Part shown: positions 36,726 to 45,700 of the stretch, piece by piece
Position numbering within the stretch: the first letter of the stretch is position 1
How the letters are laid out: every line of letters starts with the position of its first letter
Origin: Oleiharenicola lentus
Lineage (GTDB): Bacteria; Verrucomicrobiota; Verrucomicrobiia; Opitutales; Opitutaceae
DNA length: 64,000 nt
NCBI RefSeq assembly: GCF_004118375.1
Contig: NZ_SDHX01000001.1
Coordinates: forward strand, 3,227,693-3,291,692
Direction of reading: 5' to 3'
Program-made: the position numbers and the translations under genes
The notes under the pieces: model-generated
Databases searched by the model: none
The model's input: only the letters and a program-made list of their open reading frames with translations
Told to the model about the DNA's origin: nothing

Positions 36726-37943
36726 TCAGTGCGCGAGGTCGGCGAGCTTGAGCTTGGCGATGCCTTCGACCGCTTTGCCCTTGGCGAGCGCGGGCGTGAA
36801 CCTCGCGACCGCCACCAAGCGCTCCAACGTCTCGCCCCCGGGCCGGATACACTCCGCATCGCGGAACACCCCGAGCGGCAGGCCATCGCGGCTGACTTTG
36901 ACGTAGATGGCCTGCTCCAGCTGGGTGGGATCAAAATGGGCCTGGAGATCCGCGGCCGTCAGCCCCAGGGCCACGCCCGGTGACAAGGTCGCGCCCTTGT
37001 GCGCGGCGACATGCTCCATGACCAGGTATTGGTGCGCCTCCTCGCGGGTGAGTCGCACGCTCTTGTCCGCCACGTTGGTCCCGAATTCCAGGCCGGTGCC
37101 GTAGAGGTGAACGGTGGACCGGACGAGTTCGTAGCCCTCGGGGAAGCCGCCCTGCATCACGCGCACTTTCTGGGGCTCCGGGCCGAGTTGCTCGAGATCC
37201 TTGGCAAAGATCCAGCGCTTCAGGTTGGTCGGGTCCTGCTTGTCGCGGTAGTGCGCCACGACGACGAGGTAGGCGTCCGGCACCGCCATGGGCGCCGAGA
37301 CCTCGCAGGTGACCAGCACCGCGTCGAAGAGCTGCTTGGCCAGTTCATCCTGGAGCTGACCGGCGGCCACGCCCGCGTTATTGAGGTCGGAGCCGGCCGC
37401 CCGGCTGGCGTCGTTGAAGGCCGTGATCTGCGGTGCGGCGGAACCGCCGCCGAGGCTGGCCATGCCGCCGCCGAGGGCGCCGGCGCGCTGGTCGGCCAGC
37501 TGCGCTCCCATCAACGCGCTGGACATCTGCCCGGCCGCGGTGCCGACCGCGGATTGCGCGGCACTGCCGGACTGGGCGGCGGCGAACTTGCGGTGCGGGT
37601 CGTTCTGCGGCGTATAGGCCCGCTCGATCTTTAACCCCGCGACCTGCGCGGTCCGGTCGCTGAGCTTCAGCTGGGGTGTGACCTGCATGTTGAGCACATT
37701 GCGGTTCATCGGCACCAGCAGCGGCCCTTCCTTCAGCTGCACGACAAAGGCGTCGCCCTCGACGCCGCTGACGCGGTGCATCTGGCGGTTGGCCTGCACC
37801 TCGAGGTCAGCCCCCATGAAGAGCACAAAGGGTTTCTCCAGCGGCGTGGCAGTCGTGGCATCGGACGCAAACGAAGGCAGGGCGGACAGCAGAGCCGCGG
37901 ACACAACCGCGCGCCCGGCGTTGAACCGGAGGCAGACATTCAT
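36726..37943 (-). CDS. exported hypothetical protein
   Basis: 405 residues with a signal peptide (AVVSAALLSALPSFAS). After about 100 residues of probable beta structure (FVLFMGADLEVQANRQMHRV), a Ser/Ala/Gly-rich segment follows (about 125-195). The C-terminal half is more ordered (TCEVSAPMAVPDAYLVVVAH, VSRDGLPLGVFRDAECIRPG). There is no lipobox and no transmembrane helix after the signal. No family recognised. It is upstream of nothing obvious; the neighbours lpxA and the DUF971 gene point to an envelope location only. Confidence 0.75.
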   Translation of the reverse strand: MNVCLRFNAGRAVVSAALLSALPSFASDATTATPLEKPFVLFMGADLEVQANRQMHRVSGVEGDAFVVQLKEGPLLVPMNRNVLNMQVTPQLKLSDRTAQVAGLKIERAYTPQNDPHRKFAAAQSGSAAQSAVGTAAGQMSSALMGAQLADQRAGALGGGMASLGGGSAAPQITAFNDASRAAGSDLNNAGVAAGQLQDELAKQLFDAVLVTCEVSAPMAVPDAYLVVVAHYRDKQDPTNLKRWIFAKDLEQLGPEPQKVRVMQGGFPEGYELVRSTVHLYGTGLEFGTNVADKSVRLTREEAHQYLVMEHVAAHKGATLSPGVALGLTAADLQAHFDPTQLEQAIYVKVSRDGLPLGVFRDAECIRPGGETLERLVAVARFTPALAKGKAVEGIAKLKLADLAH

Positions 37944-38095
37944 GGGAGGGAGGGTTAGGGGGACTGTCAGCGGCCCGCCTTAGGGAGCGGACCGCAGGGC
38001 TGGTTCAGCCAATTCCGCCCGCACCGGGTGTCAAACGGCAACCCGGGGGAGAGGGCCGCAGGATGCGTCTCAACCCACCGCAGTCGGGGAGAAAA

Positions 38096-38881
38096 TCACT
38101 TGCCGGCCACGACGCCGCGCTCGCTCCGGGTGACGAAGTCCAGGAAGTGCTGGAACTCCGGCGTGCCGGCGAGCTTGTGGGTGCGCATGTGCTCGAAGGC
38201 CTGGGTGCGGTTGTAACCCGAGCGGTAGAAGAGACGGAAGGCCTGCTTGATGGCTTCGAGCTGCTCGGGCGTGAAGCCGTTGCGCTCGAGCCCGACCTTG
38301 TTGATCGAGCGCGCGATGGCGGCGTTGCCATCGGCGATGATGTAGGGCGGCACGTCCTGCACCACCTTGGACATGGCGCCGATCATGGCGTGGGAACCGA
38401 CGCGGCAGAACTGGTGCACGCCACTGCCCCACCCGATGTTGATGTGGTCTTCGGCCACCACATGGCCGGCCAGCGCGGTCTGCGCGCTCATCACGAGGTG
38501 GTTGCCGACGATGCAGTCATGCGCGATGTGGCTGTAGGCCAGCATCACGTTGTCGTTGCCCATGCGGGTGAAGTCGCCCTCGTTGGTGGCGCCGTGGACG
38601 CTGACGTATTCGCGGAAGACGTTGCGGTCGCCGACGACCAGGCCGGGTTCGCCGCCCTTGTATTTCAGGTCGTGCGTCTTGGTGCCGACGCAGGCGAAGG
38701 GGAAAATCTCGCACTGGGCGCCGATGGTGGTGCGGCCCTCGACGTTGGCGTGGTGGTGCAGGGTCGTGCCGGTGCCGATGGTCGCGAGGTTGCCGACAAA
38801 CGCGTAGGCGCCGACCACGACGTCCTCACCCAGCTGCGCGCCGGGTTCAATGATGGCGGTGGGGTGGATCTGGCGGGCCAT
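38096..38881 (-). CDS. lpxA: LpxA, UDP-GlcNAc O-acyltransferase
   Basis: First acyltransferase of lipid A synthesis, 261 residues, left-handed beta helix built of hexapeptide repeats (IHPTAIIEPGAQLGEDVVVG), followed by a C-terminal helical domain (FTPEQLEAIKQAFRLFY). The catalytic-His region MLAYSHIAHDCIVGNH is present. It starts 3 bases after lpxC/fabZ, so the two are co-transcribed. This marks an outer membrane with lipid A. Confidence 0.95.
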   Translation of the reverse strand: MARQIHPTAIIEPGAQLGEDVVVGAYAFVGNLATIGTGTTLHHHANVEGRTTIGAQCEIFPFACVGTKTHDLKYKGGEPGLVVGDRNVFREYVSVHGATNEGDFTRMGNDNVMLAYSHIAHDCIVGNHLVMSAQTALAGHVVAEDHINIGWGSGVHQFCRVGSHAMIGAMSKVVQDVPPYIIADGNAAIARSINKVGLERNGFTPEQLEAIKQAFRLFYRSGYNRTQAFEHMRTHKLAGTPEFQHFLDFVTRSERGVVAGK

Positions 38882-38884
38882 GGC

Positions 38885-40216
38885 TCAGTCAAAGTCGGCG
38901 TTGTCCACGAGGGCGAACATGAGCTCGGCCGAGGACACGACCTGGCCGCCGACGCTGCACTCGCCCTCGGCGCAGGCGATCGCGCCGCGCAGCTTGGTGA
39001 GCTTGACCTTGAGGCTGAGCTGGTCGCCGGGCCGCACGGGCTTGCGGAACTTGACCTTGTCGGCGCTCATGAAGAGCGCGACCTTGCCGTCGATGGTCAT
39101 CTTGCGGATCAGCAAGATGCCCGCCGCCTGGGCCAGCGCCTCGAGCTGGAGCACGCCCGGCATCACGGGGTTGCCCGGGTAGTGGCCCTGGAAAAACGGC
39201 TCGTTGATCGTGACATTCTTGATCGCCGTGAGCTCGTCCACGCCCAGCTCGGCGATGCGGTCGATCATCACGAACGGATAACGGTGCGGGATGGTGTCGA
39301 GAATGCGGCGGATATCGAGGGAGGTCTCGGTGGTGATCTCGGCCTTCGGCGCGGCGGGCTTGGCGGGTTTCTTGCCGCCCTTCTTCCACGCCTCGTATTT
39401 TTCGAGGAGATGCTTGGTCAGCTCGGCGTTCAGCGCGTGGCCGGGGCGCGTGGCCACGATGTGCGCCTTCAGCGGGATGCCGAGCAGCACGATGTCGCCG
39501 ATGATATCGAGAATCTTGTGGCGCACGAACTCGTCGGCGAAGCGCAGCGGCTCCTTCGAGATGATCTTGTCGCCCTTGATGACGACGGCGCAGTCGAGCG
39601 AGCCACCCTTGATCTTGCCCAGCTTGATGAGCTCCTCGATGTCCTCGTAAACCGTGAAGGTGCGCGAGGCGGCGACCTGCGTGACGTAAACGTCGGGATC
39701 GATCGTGAGCGAGAGGTGCTGCGTGTGGATGCCGCGGTCGTCGGCGCTCGTGCAGGTGATCTTCAGGCCGTCGAAGGGCAGCGCGATGATGGAGGAGTTG
39801 CCCTTGGAGACGGAGACGGTCTCGGTGAGGGCGAAGTATTCGCGCTCGGCGTTCTGCTCCACGGGCTCGCCCTGCTGGATGAGCTTCACGAACTCGCGGG
39901 CCGAACCGTCCATGATCGGCGGCTCGCTGGCGTTCATCTCGATGAGCAGGTTGTCGATGCCGCAGCCGCTGAGCGCGCTGAGCACGTGCTCGACGGTATG
40001 GATCTTGGCATGACCCTGCTGGATCGTGGTGGCGCGCACCAGGTCGGTGACGAGGTCCACCCGCGGCTTGATCTCGGGCTGGCCGTGCAGGTCCACGCGT
40101 TTGAACACGAGGCCGTGGTTGGCCGGGGCGGGTTTAAAAGTCATTTGCACGGCGTCTCCGGTGTGCAGGGCATTGCCCTTGATGGAGACCTCGCGCAGAA
40201 GGGTGCGCTGCTTCAT
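38885..40216 (-). CDS. lpxC/fabZ: LpxC-FabZ fusion: lipid A deacetylase / hydroxyacyl-ACP dehydratase
   Basis: Bifunctional, 443 residues. LpxC, about 1-285: the zinc-site motif [54 protein letters not shown] and [15 protein letters not shown]. FabZ, about 305-443: [20 protein letters not shown] and the catalytic [20 protein letters not shown]. The linker is Lys/Ala-rich. Fusion pairs the committed deacetylation with the dehydratase that competes for the same hydroxyacyl-ACP. It is known in Bacteroidota and related lineages. No lpxD nearby. Confidence 0.96.
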   Translation of the reverse strand: MKQRTLLREVSIKGNALHTGDAVQMTFKPAPANHGLVFKRVDLHGQPEIKPRVDLVTDLVRATTIQQGHAKIHTVEHVLSALSGCGIDNLLIEMNASEPPIMDGSAREFVKLIQQGEPVEQNAEREYFALTETVSVSKGNSSIIALPFDGLKITCTSADDRGIHTQHLSLTIDPDVYVTQVAASRTFTVYEDIEELIKLGKIKGGSLDCAVVIKGDKIISKEPLRFADEFVRHKILDIIGDIVLLGIPLKAHIVATRPGHALNAELTKHLLEKYEAWKKGGKKPAKPAAPKAEITTETSLDIRRILDTIPHRYPFVMIDRIAELGVDELTAIKNVTINEPFFQGHYPGNPVMPGVLQLEALAQAAGILLIRKMTIDGKVALFMSADKVKFRKPVRPGDQLSLKVKLTKLRGAIACAEGECSVGGQVVSSAELMFALVDNADFD

Positions 40217-40302
40217 GGGTGAAGGCGGAGTGTCCTAAAGCACTTGTAAATGACAAGCTTGGAGATGGTCCGGACCGGCCGCCAGGGATCGACGATGACC
40301 GG

Positions 40303-40363
40303 GGTGGAACCCGCGCTCCGCGCGGGTTGATCGAAACAGCCCGCGCGGAGCGCCGGCTCCACC
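40303..40363. repeat. GGTGGARCC...GGCTCCACC palindromic element
   Basis: GGTGGAACCCGCGCTCCGCG ... CGCGGAGCGCCGGCTCCACC, about 61 bases with long complementary arms. A relative is at 48818-48877. It lies just before the efp promoter. Confidence 0.75.
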
Positions 40364-40380
40364 TTTCTGGGAGACGGCTG

Positions 40381-40410
40381 TTGACAGCTCCGAAAGCCGG
40401 TCGGTATTCC
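40381..40410 (+). promoter_or_regulatory. candidate efp promoter
   Basis: TTGACA at 40381-40386, an 18-base spacer, and TATTCC at 40405-40410, followed by a leader of 40 bases to the efp ATG. The -35 matches the sigma-70 consensus exactly; the -10 is partial. Consistent with efp being a monocistronic gene with its own terminator. Confidence 0.5.
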
Positions 40411-40450
40411 TGTCCCCTTTCAAACTAGAAACCTCCGACCCGATTCCGTC

Positions 40451-41008
40451 ATGCCCGCAGCCAACGACGTCCGCAAAGGCCAAGTCATCAAGTTCAACGG
40501 CGAGCCCCACCTCGTCATGGAAACTCAGCACCGCACGCCGGGCAACCTGCGCGCCTTCGTGCAGATCAAGATGCGCAACCTGCGCTACGGCAAGACGCTG
40601 GAACAGCGTTTCAACTCGCCCGACCCGGTCGAGGTGCTCCCGACCGACCGCCGCACCCTCGAGTTCAGCTACGCCGACCGCGAGACCTTCACCTTCATGG
40701 ACCCGGAGTCCTTCGAGAGCTTCGAGCTGAGCGCCGCCATGATCGGTGACGCCAAGAACTACCTCGTCGCCAACGGCAAGGCCGAGGTGCTCTTCATCAA
40801 CGAGGCCCCGGTCACCATCGACATCCCCTCCTCCGTCACGCTCAAGGTGACCCAGAGCTCCGAGGGCATCAAGGGCGACACCGCCTCCAACGTCCAGAAA
40901 CCCGCCACCTGCGAGACGGGCCTCGTGGTCCAGGTGCCGCTCTTCATCAAGGAAGGCGAGCTGATCAAGGTCAGCACCGCCGACGGTTCCTATCTCGGCC
41001 GCGCCTGA
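40451..41008 (+). CDS. efp: elongation factor P
   Basis: 185 residues, three beta-barrel domains (KOW-like N domain and two OB domains; C-terminal SYLGRA). It binds between P and E sites and relieves stalling on polyproline. The tip loop reads HRTPGNLRAF, where E. coli has KPGKGQAF: the position of the lysine modified by EpmA/B (or the arginine rhamnosylated by EarP) is Asn32 here, with Arg34 two residues on. No modification gene is in the window. The start is the first ATG after the promoter. Confidence 0.95.
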   Translation: MPAANDVRKGQVIKFNGEPHLVMETQHRTPGNLRAFVQIKMRNLRYGKTLEQRFNSPDPVEVLPTDRRTLEFSYADRETFTFMDPESFESFELSAAMIGDAKNYLVANGKAEVLFINEAPVTIDIPSSVTLKVTQSSEGIKGDTASNVQKPATCETGLVVQVPLFIKEGELIKVSTADGSYLGRA

Positions 41009-41043
41009 CGGGATTTTTGATTCCCGATTCTTGATTTCCGATT

Positions 41044-41077
41044 GGCCCGCGATGCAAGTCGCGGGCCTTTTTGTTTT
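41044..41077 (+). terminator. rho-independent terminator of efp
   Basis: GGCCCGCGA-TGCAAG-TCGCGGGCC, a perfect 9-base G/C-rich stem with a 6-base loop, followed by TTTTTGTTTT. It lies 35 bases after the efp stop. Confidence 0.92.
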
Positions 41078-41082
41078 CCGGA

Positions 41083-41200
41083 GGTGGAGAGCGTTGCCCA
41101 TTCGACAAGCCAGGGCCTTGAGCCTGCCGAAACGGCTCCTCAACGCGCTGATGACTCTCGCTTCGGAGAAAGCGCCCTGTGGAGCAGGTCGCTCCACCCT
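41083..41200. repeat. GCTCCACC-ended palindromic element, copy B
   Basis: Starts GGTGGAGAGCGTTGCCCA and ends GAGCAGGTCGCTCCACCCT. Reverse-complement relative of 36562-36680. Confidence 0.8.
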
Positions 41201-41217
41201 GATACGCGAAGCCGCGC

Positions 41218-41646
41218 TCAAAACTGCAGGCTCTTCGGCGTGTATTCCATCAGCTCGATAACGTTGCCGTCGGGGTCGTGGACCCAGGCTTGTTTCGAAT
41301 GATCCATGCCGACCTTCACCGGGCGGTCGATCTTCACGCCGCGCGACTCGAGCGTCGCGAGAAACTGCTCGAGCCCCTGCACCTCGAAGCAAAAGTGATT
41401 GAAGTGTGTGCCCGCATGAGGCCGCAGCTTCTCGGCCGCGTCCCCACCCCATTGCTTCGCCGCACCGGCGCGGTCGAAGATCTCGATGAAGCTCATATGC
41501 CCGGCCTCGAAGTAGTGTCCGAAGGCCGTGCCATCGTCATGCTGTAGCGAGAACTTGATCGGCAGACCGAGCCCGTCGCGGTAGAACGCCGTCATCGCGG
41601 GCAGTTGGTGGGACATCAGGCAGAGGTGGGCGAGCTGGCGGATCAT
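41218..41646 (-). CDS. VOC/glyoxalase family protein
   Basis: 142 residues, one VOC (glyoxalase/bleomycin resistance/dioxygenase) domain with two beta-alpha-beta-beta-beta units. Candidate metal ligands are His in RQLAHLCLMSHQL, Glu in MSFIEIF, His in HFNHFCFEV and Glu in GNVIELMEY. The C-terminal AWVHDPDGNVIEL is typical. The substrate cannot be assigned. Probably monocistronic. Confidence 0.85.
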   Translation of the reverse strand: MIRQLAHLCLMSHQLPAMTAFYRDGLGLPIKFSLQHDDGTAFGHYFEAGHMSFIEIFDRAGAAKQWGGDAAEKLRPHAGTHFNHFCFEVQGLEQFLATLESRGVKIDRPVKVGMDHSKQAWVHDPDGNVIELMEYTPKSLQF

Positions 41647-41736
41647 GGGGCTGGGGTTATTGGCTGAGAGTTACTGGTTATGGGGGGACGCCGCGAAGCC
41701 CGAGGACGTCTATCTGTAGAGCCGCTCTTCGATTCC

Positions 41737-41839
41737 GTCATCCTGAGCCGCGCGATGGATCCAGGTAAGCGATCGACACCCCCCTGGATTCGAGCCCTGT
41801 CGCCTTCGGCTCGGTAACTGCGCGCGGCTCAGAATGACA
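41737..41839. repeat. GTCATYCTGAGC palindromic repeat, copy 2
   Basis: Begins GTCATCCTGAGCCGCGCGAT and ends CGCGGCTCAGAATGAC. Same family as 21394-21491 and 50044-50126. Between the VOC gene and carbonic anhydrase. Confidence 0.8.
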
Positions 41840-41905
41840 GCACCGAGGCATGTCCCATCAATAACCAACAGCCCTCATCCCATAACCGCGCGGCACGCGC
41901 CGCGC

Positions 41906-42574
41906 TCACCACGGCACCGACGTGCTGCCGTGTTGCGCGGCCTCGACGGCGTGCTCGTAGGCCAGCGCCGCCTCCTCGCTCGTGCTCGCCGAGGTCTTCA
42001 GGTCGCGCAGCAGGCCATCGCGCAGGCCGTAGATCCAGCCGTGAACCGAAAGCGACTGCCCGCGGGTCCACGCATCCTGCACGATCGTGGTCGAGCAGAC
42101 GTTGGCCACCTGCTCGATGACGTTCAGTTCGCAAAGCTTGGCGCTGCGCGCCGTGTCGTCGCCCAGCATCGAGAGGCAGTCATCGTGCTTGGCGCGCACA
42201 TCCTGCACGTGGCGCAGCCAGTTGTCGGCGAGACCGACGCGCGTGCAGCGATAGGCGGCCTGCACGCCGCCGCAGCCGTAGTGGCCGACAACCATGACGT
42301 GTTTTACCTTGAGCACGTCCACGGCGTATTGGAGCACGGAGAGGCAGTTGAGGTCGGTGTGCACGACCACGTTGGCGATGTTGCGGTGCACGAAGACCTC
42401 GCCGGGGAGCAGGCCGATGATCTCGTTGGCCGGCACGCGCGAGTCGGAGCAGCCGATCCACAGGTATTCGGGGTTCTGCTGGCGCGACAGCTTTTGGAAA
42501 AACTCCGGATCACGCCGCTTGATGGCTTCGGCCCAGGCCTGGTTCTGTTCAAAGAGGTGCTTCAGGCTTTGCAT
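41906..42574 (-). CDS. beta-class carbonic anhydrase
   Basis: 222 residues, converting CO2 to bicarbonate. Zinc ligands and dyad: Cys42, Asp44 and Arg46 in WIGCSDSRVPANEI, His98 and Cys101 in VVGHYGCGGVQAA. All are intact. The length fits the Can/CynT-like bacterial group. I start at the ATG at 42574 (MQSLKHLFEQNQAW), since the upstream in-frame extension is arginine-rich and unlike the family. Divergent from the alpha-2-macroglobulin gene, 194 bases apart. Confidence 0.93.
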   Translation of the reverse strand: MQSLKHLFEQNQAWAEAIKRRDPEFFQKLSRQQNPEYLWIGCSDSRVPANEIIGLLPGEVFVHRNIANVVVHTDLNCLSVLQYAVDVLKVKHVMVVGHYGCGGVQAAYRCTRVGLADNWLRHVQDVRAKHDDCLSMLGDDTARSAKLCELNVIEQVANVCSTTIVQDAWTRGQSLSVHGWIYGLRDGLLRDLKTSASTSEEAALAYEHAVEAAQHGSTSVPW

Positions 42575-42768
42575 CGTGCCCAAATGCTTGGCGGTGACCC
42601 GCGCTTGTCCATCCCGGAGTTTGCGTCGCGGTTCACGGCTTGCCCCGTTTGGAACCGCGACAAAGATGGAGGCCCATGGCACCTGAGGCCGGGTGTCCTG
42701 TTCTAAGAACCGATCGTCCGCCGCGTTTAATCCCCGGCGACACCCCACCGCCCCCGTTTCCCGTGCCC

Positions 42769-45700
42769 ATGAAAACCCGTTTCTCCCTCGGCCTTGCCCT
42801 GCTCCTCGCCTGCGTCACCGCCCTGTCCGCCGCCTCGCGCAAAGCCCAATGGGAAAAGGTCGAGCAGGCCCGCGACCAAAAGCTCCCCCAGTCCGCCATC
42901 GCCGCGCTCGAGCCCATCATCGCCGGCGCCATCGCCGACAAGAAATACGCCGAAGCCCTCAAGGCCATCGGTCAGAAGAACTCCTTCGAACGCCAGATTC
43001 AGGGCAACAAGCCCGAGGAACAGATCGCAGGCCTCCTCGCCGAGCTGACCCGGACGCCGCCCGAGATGAAACCCGCCGTCGAGGCCCTCGTGGCGCGCTG
43101 GTATTGGATTTATTTCCAGCGCAACCGCGGCCGCTTCCTGCAGCGCACGCAGACCGCCGCGCCGCCCGGCGCGGATTTCCAGACTTGGGACCTCGCGCGC
43201 ATCCTGACTGAGATCGACCGGCACTACTCCGCCGCCCTCGCCGACGAGAAGATCCTCAAAGCCACCCCGATCAGTGCCTACGACGATCTGCTCGAACGCG
43301 GCAACGTGCCCGATGCCTACCGCCCCACCCTGTTTGATTTCTTCGCGCACGAGGCACTCGAGTTTTACCGCACAGGGGAACAGGGAGCGATCCGCGCGGA
43401 AGACCGCTTTGTGATCGACGCCGACAACCCGATCTTCGCCGACACCGACGCCTTCATCCGCTGGCAACCGACCACCACAGATACTGAATCCCCCGCCCTG
43501 AAGTCGGTGCGACTCTACCAGAAGCTCCTCGAGTTTCACCGCAACGATCGCGACAAGTCCGCCTTCTACGACGCTGACTTCGCCCGCCTGACCTTTGGTC
43601 GCAACCTCGCCGTCGGCAGCACCAAGGAAGAGCGCTACCAAGCCGCACTCGAGCGCTTCATCCAGACCACCTCGAAGCACGAAATTTCCGCCCGCGCCCT
43701 GAACGAGTTCGCCACCCGTCTGAACGCAGCCGGTGACCCCACCAAGGGCCATGAATTGGCCCGCCGCGCGATCGAGGCCTTTCCGAAAAGTGCCGGCGCC
43801 ATCGGCTGCTCCAATCTCATCCAGCAAATCGAGGCGAAACAAGCCTGGCTGAACACCGAGTCCGTCTGGAGCGCACCATGGCCGACGCTCAACGTGAACT
43901 ACCGCAACGTCACCCGGGTCTATTTCCGGGCCGTGCCGGTCAGCTTCGCGGACCACCTCTCCCGGTCGCATTGGGGCGAGACGCCGAACTTCATCCAGGA
44001 AAACCTCGCGCGCACCCCGGCGCTGGAGTGGTCGGCCGAGTTGCCGCCGACCAAGGATTTTCGACTGCGCACGGAGAGCCTGCCGGCACCGACGACGCTG
44101 AAGCCGGGCTATTACGTGATCTTCGCCAGTCACGACCCGTCCTTCGGCTTCGAGGAGAATCAAGTCAGCATGGCCCGGGTCTGGGTCAGCAATCTCGCCC
44201 TGGTCACGCTGCCCGACCGCGACGACGGTTATCTGAGCGGTTTTGTGCTCAAAGGCGAAAGTGGCGAACCGGTCGCCGGGGCGCTCGTGCAGGCGTGGGA
44301 ACGCAACCGGGAGGGCTGGTTCAAATCGGCGGAGCGCATCCTCACCAATGCCGACGGCCGCTTTCGTTTCAAGGCCCCGAGAAACAACCCCCGCAACCTG
44401 ATCCTGGTGGCCGAACACGAAGGCCACACTCTGGCCAACTCCGAGCCCGTCAGCGTCTCCCCCGAGGACACCACCCCGAACCGACCCGAGCCTGAAACCG
44501 TTTTCTTCACCGACCGCGCCCTCTACCGCCCGGGACAAACCATCCAGTTCAAGGGCATCTGCATCCGCAGCGACCCGGACAAAGCGAACTACTCCGCCCT
44601 CGCCGGCCGGTCGGTGACGGTCGCGCTCTTCGACAGCAATGACAAGGAAGTCGCCCGCAGCAACCATGTCGCCAACGATTACGGCTCCTTCAGCGGCAGC
44701 TTCACCGCCCCGCGCGACCGCGTGACCGGCGGCATGACGCTGCGCGTGCTCGAAGGGCCGGTCGGCCATTCCTGGTTCCGCGTCGAAGAATACAAACGCC
44801 CGAAATTCCAGGTCGAGATCGCGGCCCCGACCGAGGCGCCCAAACTCGGCGCCCCCACGCGCGTGACTGTCAAGGCGGCCGCCTACACCGGCGCCGCCCT
44901 CGGCGGGGCCAAGGTCAAATGGAACGTCATGCGCACGACCCAGCTGCCGCCGTGGTGCTGGTGGTGGTCAGGCCATTCCATCCAAGCCATCGCCCATGGC
45001 ACCGCGGTGACCGAGGCGGACGGTACCTTCACGGTCGAATTCACCGCCGCGCCGGATCGCGCAGTGCCCGAAAAGAACGAACCGGTCTTCATCTTCACCA
45101 TTCACGCCAGCGTGACCGACAGCACCGGTGAGACGCGCTTCGCCAACCGCAACATCAGCGTCGCCTACACCGCCTTGCAAGCCACCCTCCTTGCCGACGA
45201 ATGGCAGACTCCGGACAAGCCCGTGACCTTCGTCATCGGCACGCGCTCGCTCGACGATGTCCCGCAGGCGGCCGAAGGGAAGATCACCATCCACTCGCTC
45301 AAACAGCCCGCGCAGGTGGTCCGGGCTAATCCGGGAATGGAGGGATTTTCGTATCACCCCAACATGGTGATCATCCGCCCGAAACCTCCCGGAGAACCCA
45401 AGGTCGATCCCACTAAACCCGAAAGTTGGGAAACCGACCGCAAGGTGTCCGAACTCGCCTTCAAGACTGGCAGCAACGGACTCACAGAACTCAAGGCAAC
45501 CCTGCCCGCCGGCATCTACCGTGCCGAGCTCACGACCAATGACCGCTTCGGCAAGACTGTCACCGCCCGTCACATCCTGCAGGTCCTCGACCCGGCGGCT
45601 CCGCGCTACGGCGTGAAGATTCCCAATCACCTCGCCGCGCCGAAGTGGAGGGTCGAGCCCGGCGAGGAATTCACGGCGCTCTGGGGCACGGGTTATCCCA

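Noticed and set aside
38063-40222. Long open frame antisense to lpxA and lpxC/fabZ
   Set aside because: Antisense shadow; lpxA and lpxC/fabZ show intact catalytic motifs on the minus strand.
42640-42768. N-terminal extension of the alpha-2-macroglobulin gene
   Set aside because: The signal peptide begins at 42769; the extension is Pro/Arg-rich and lies in the divergent promoter region.
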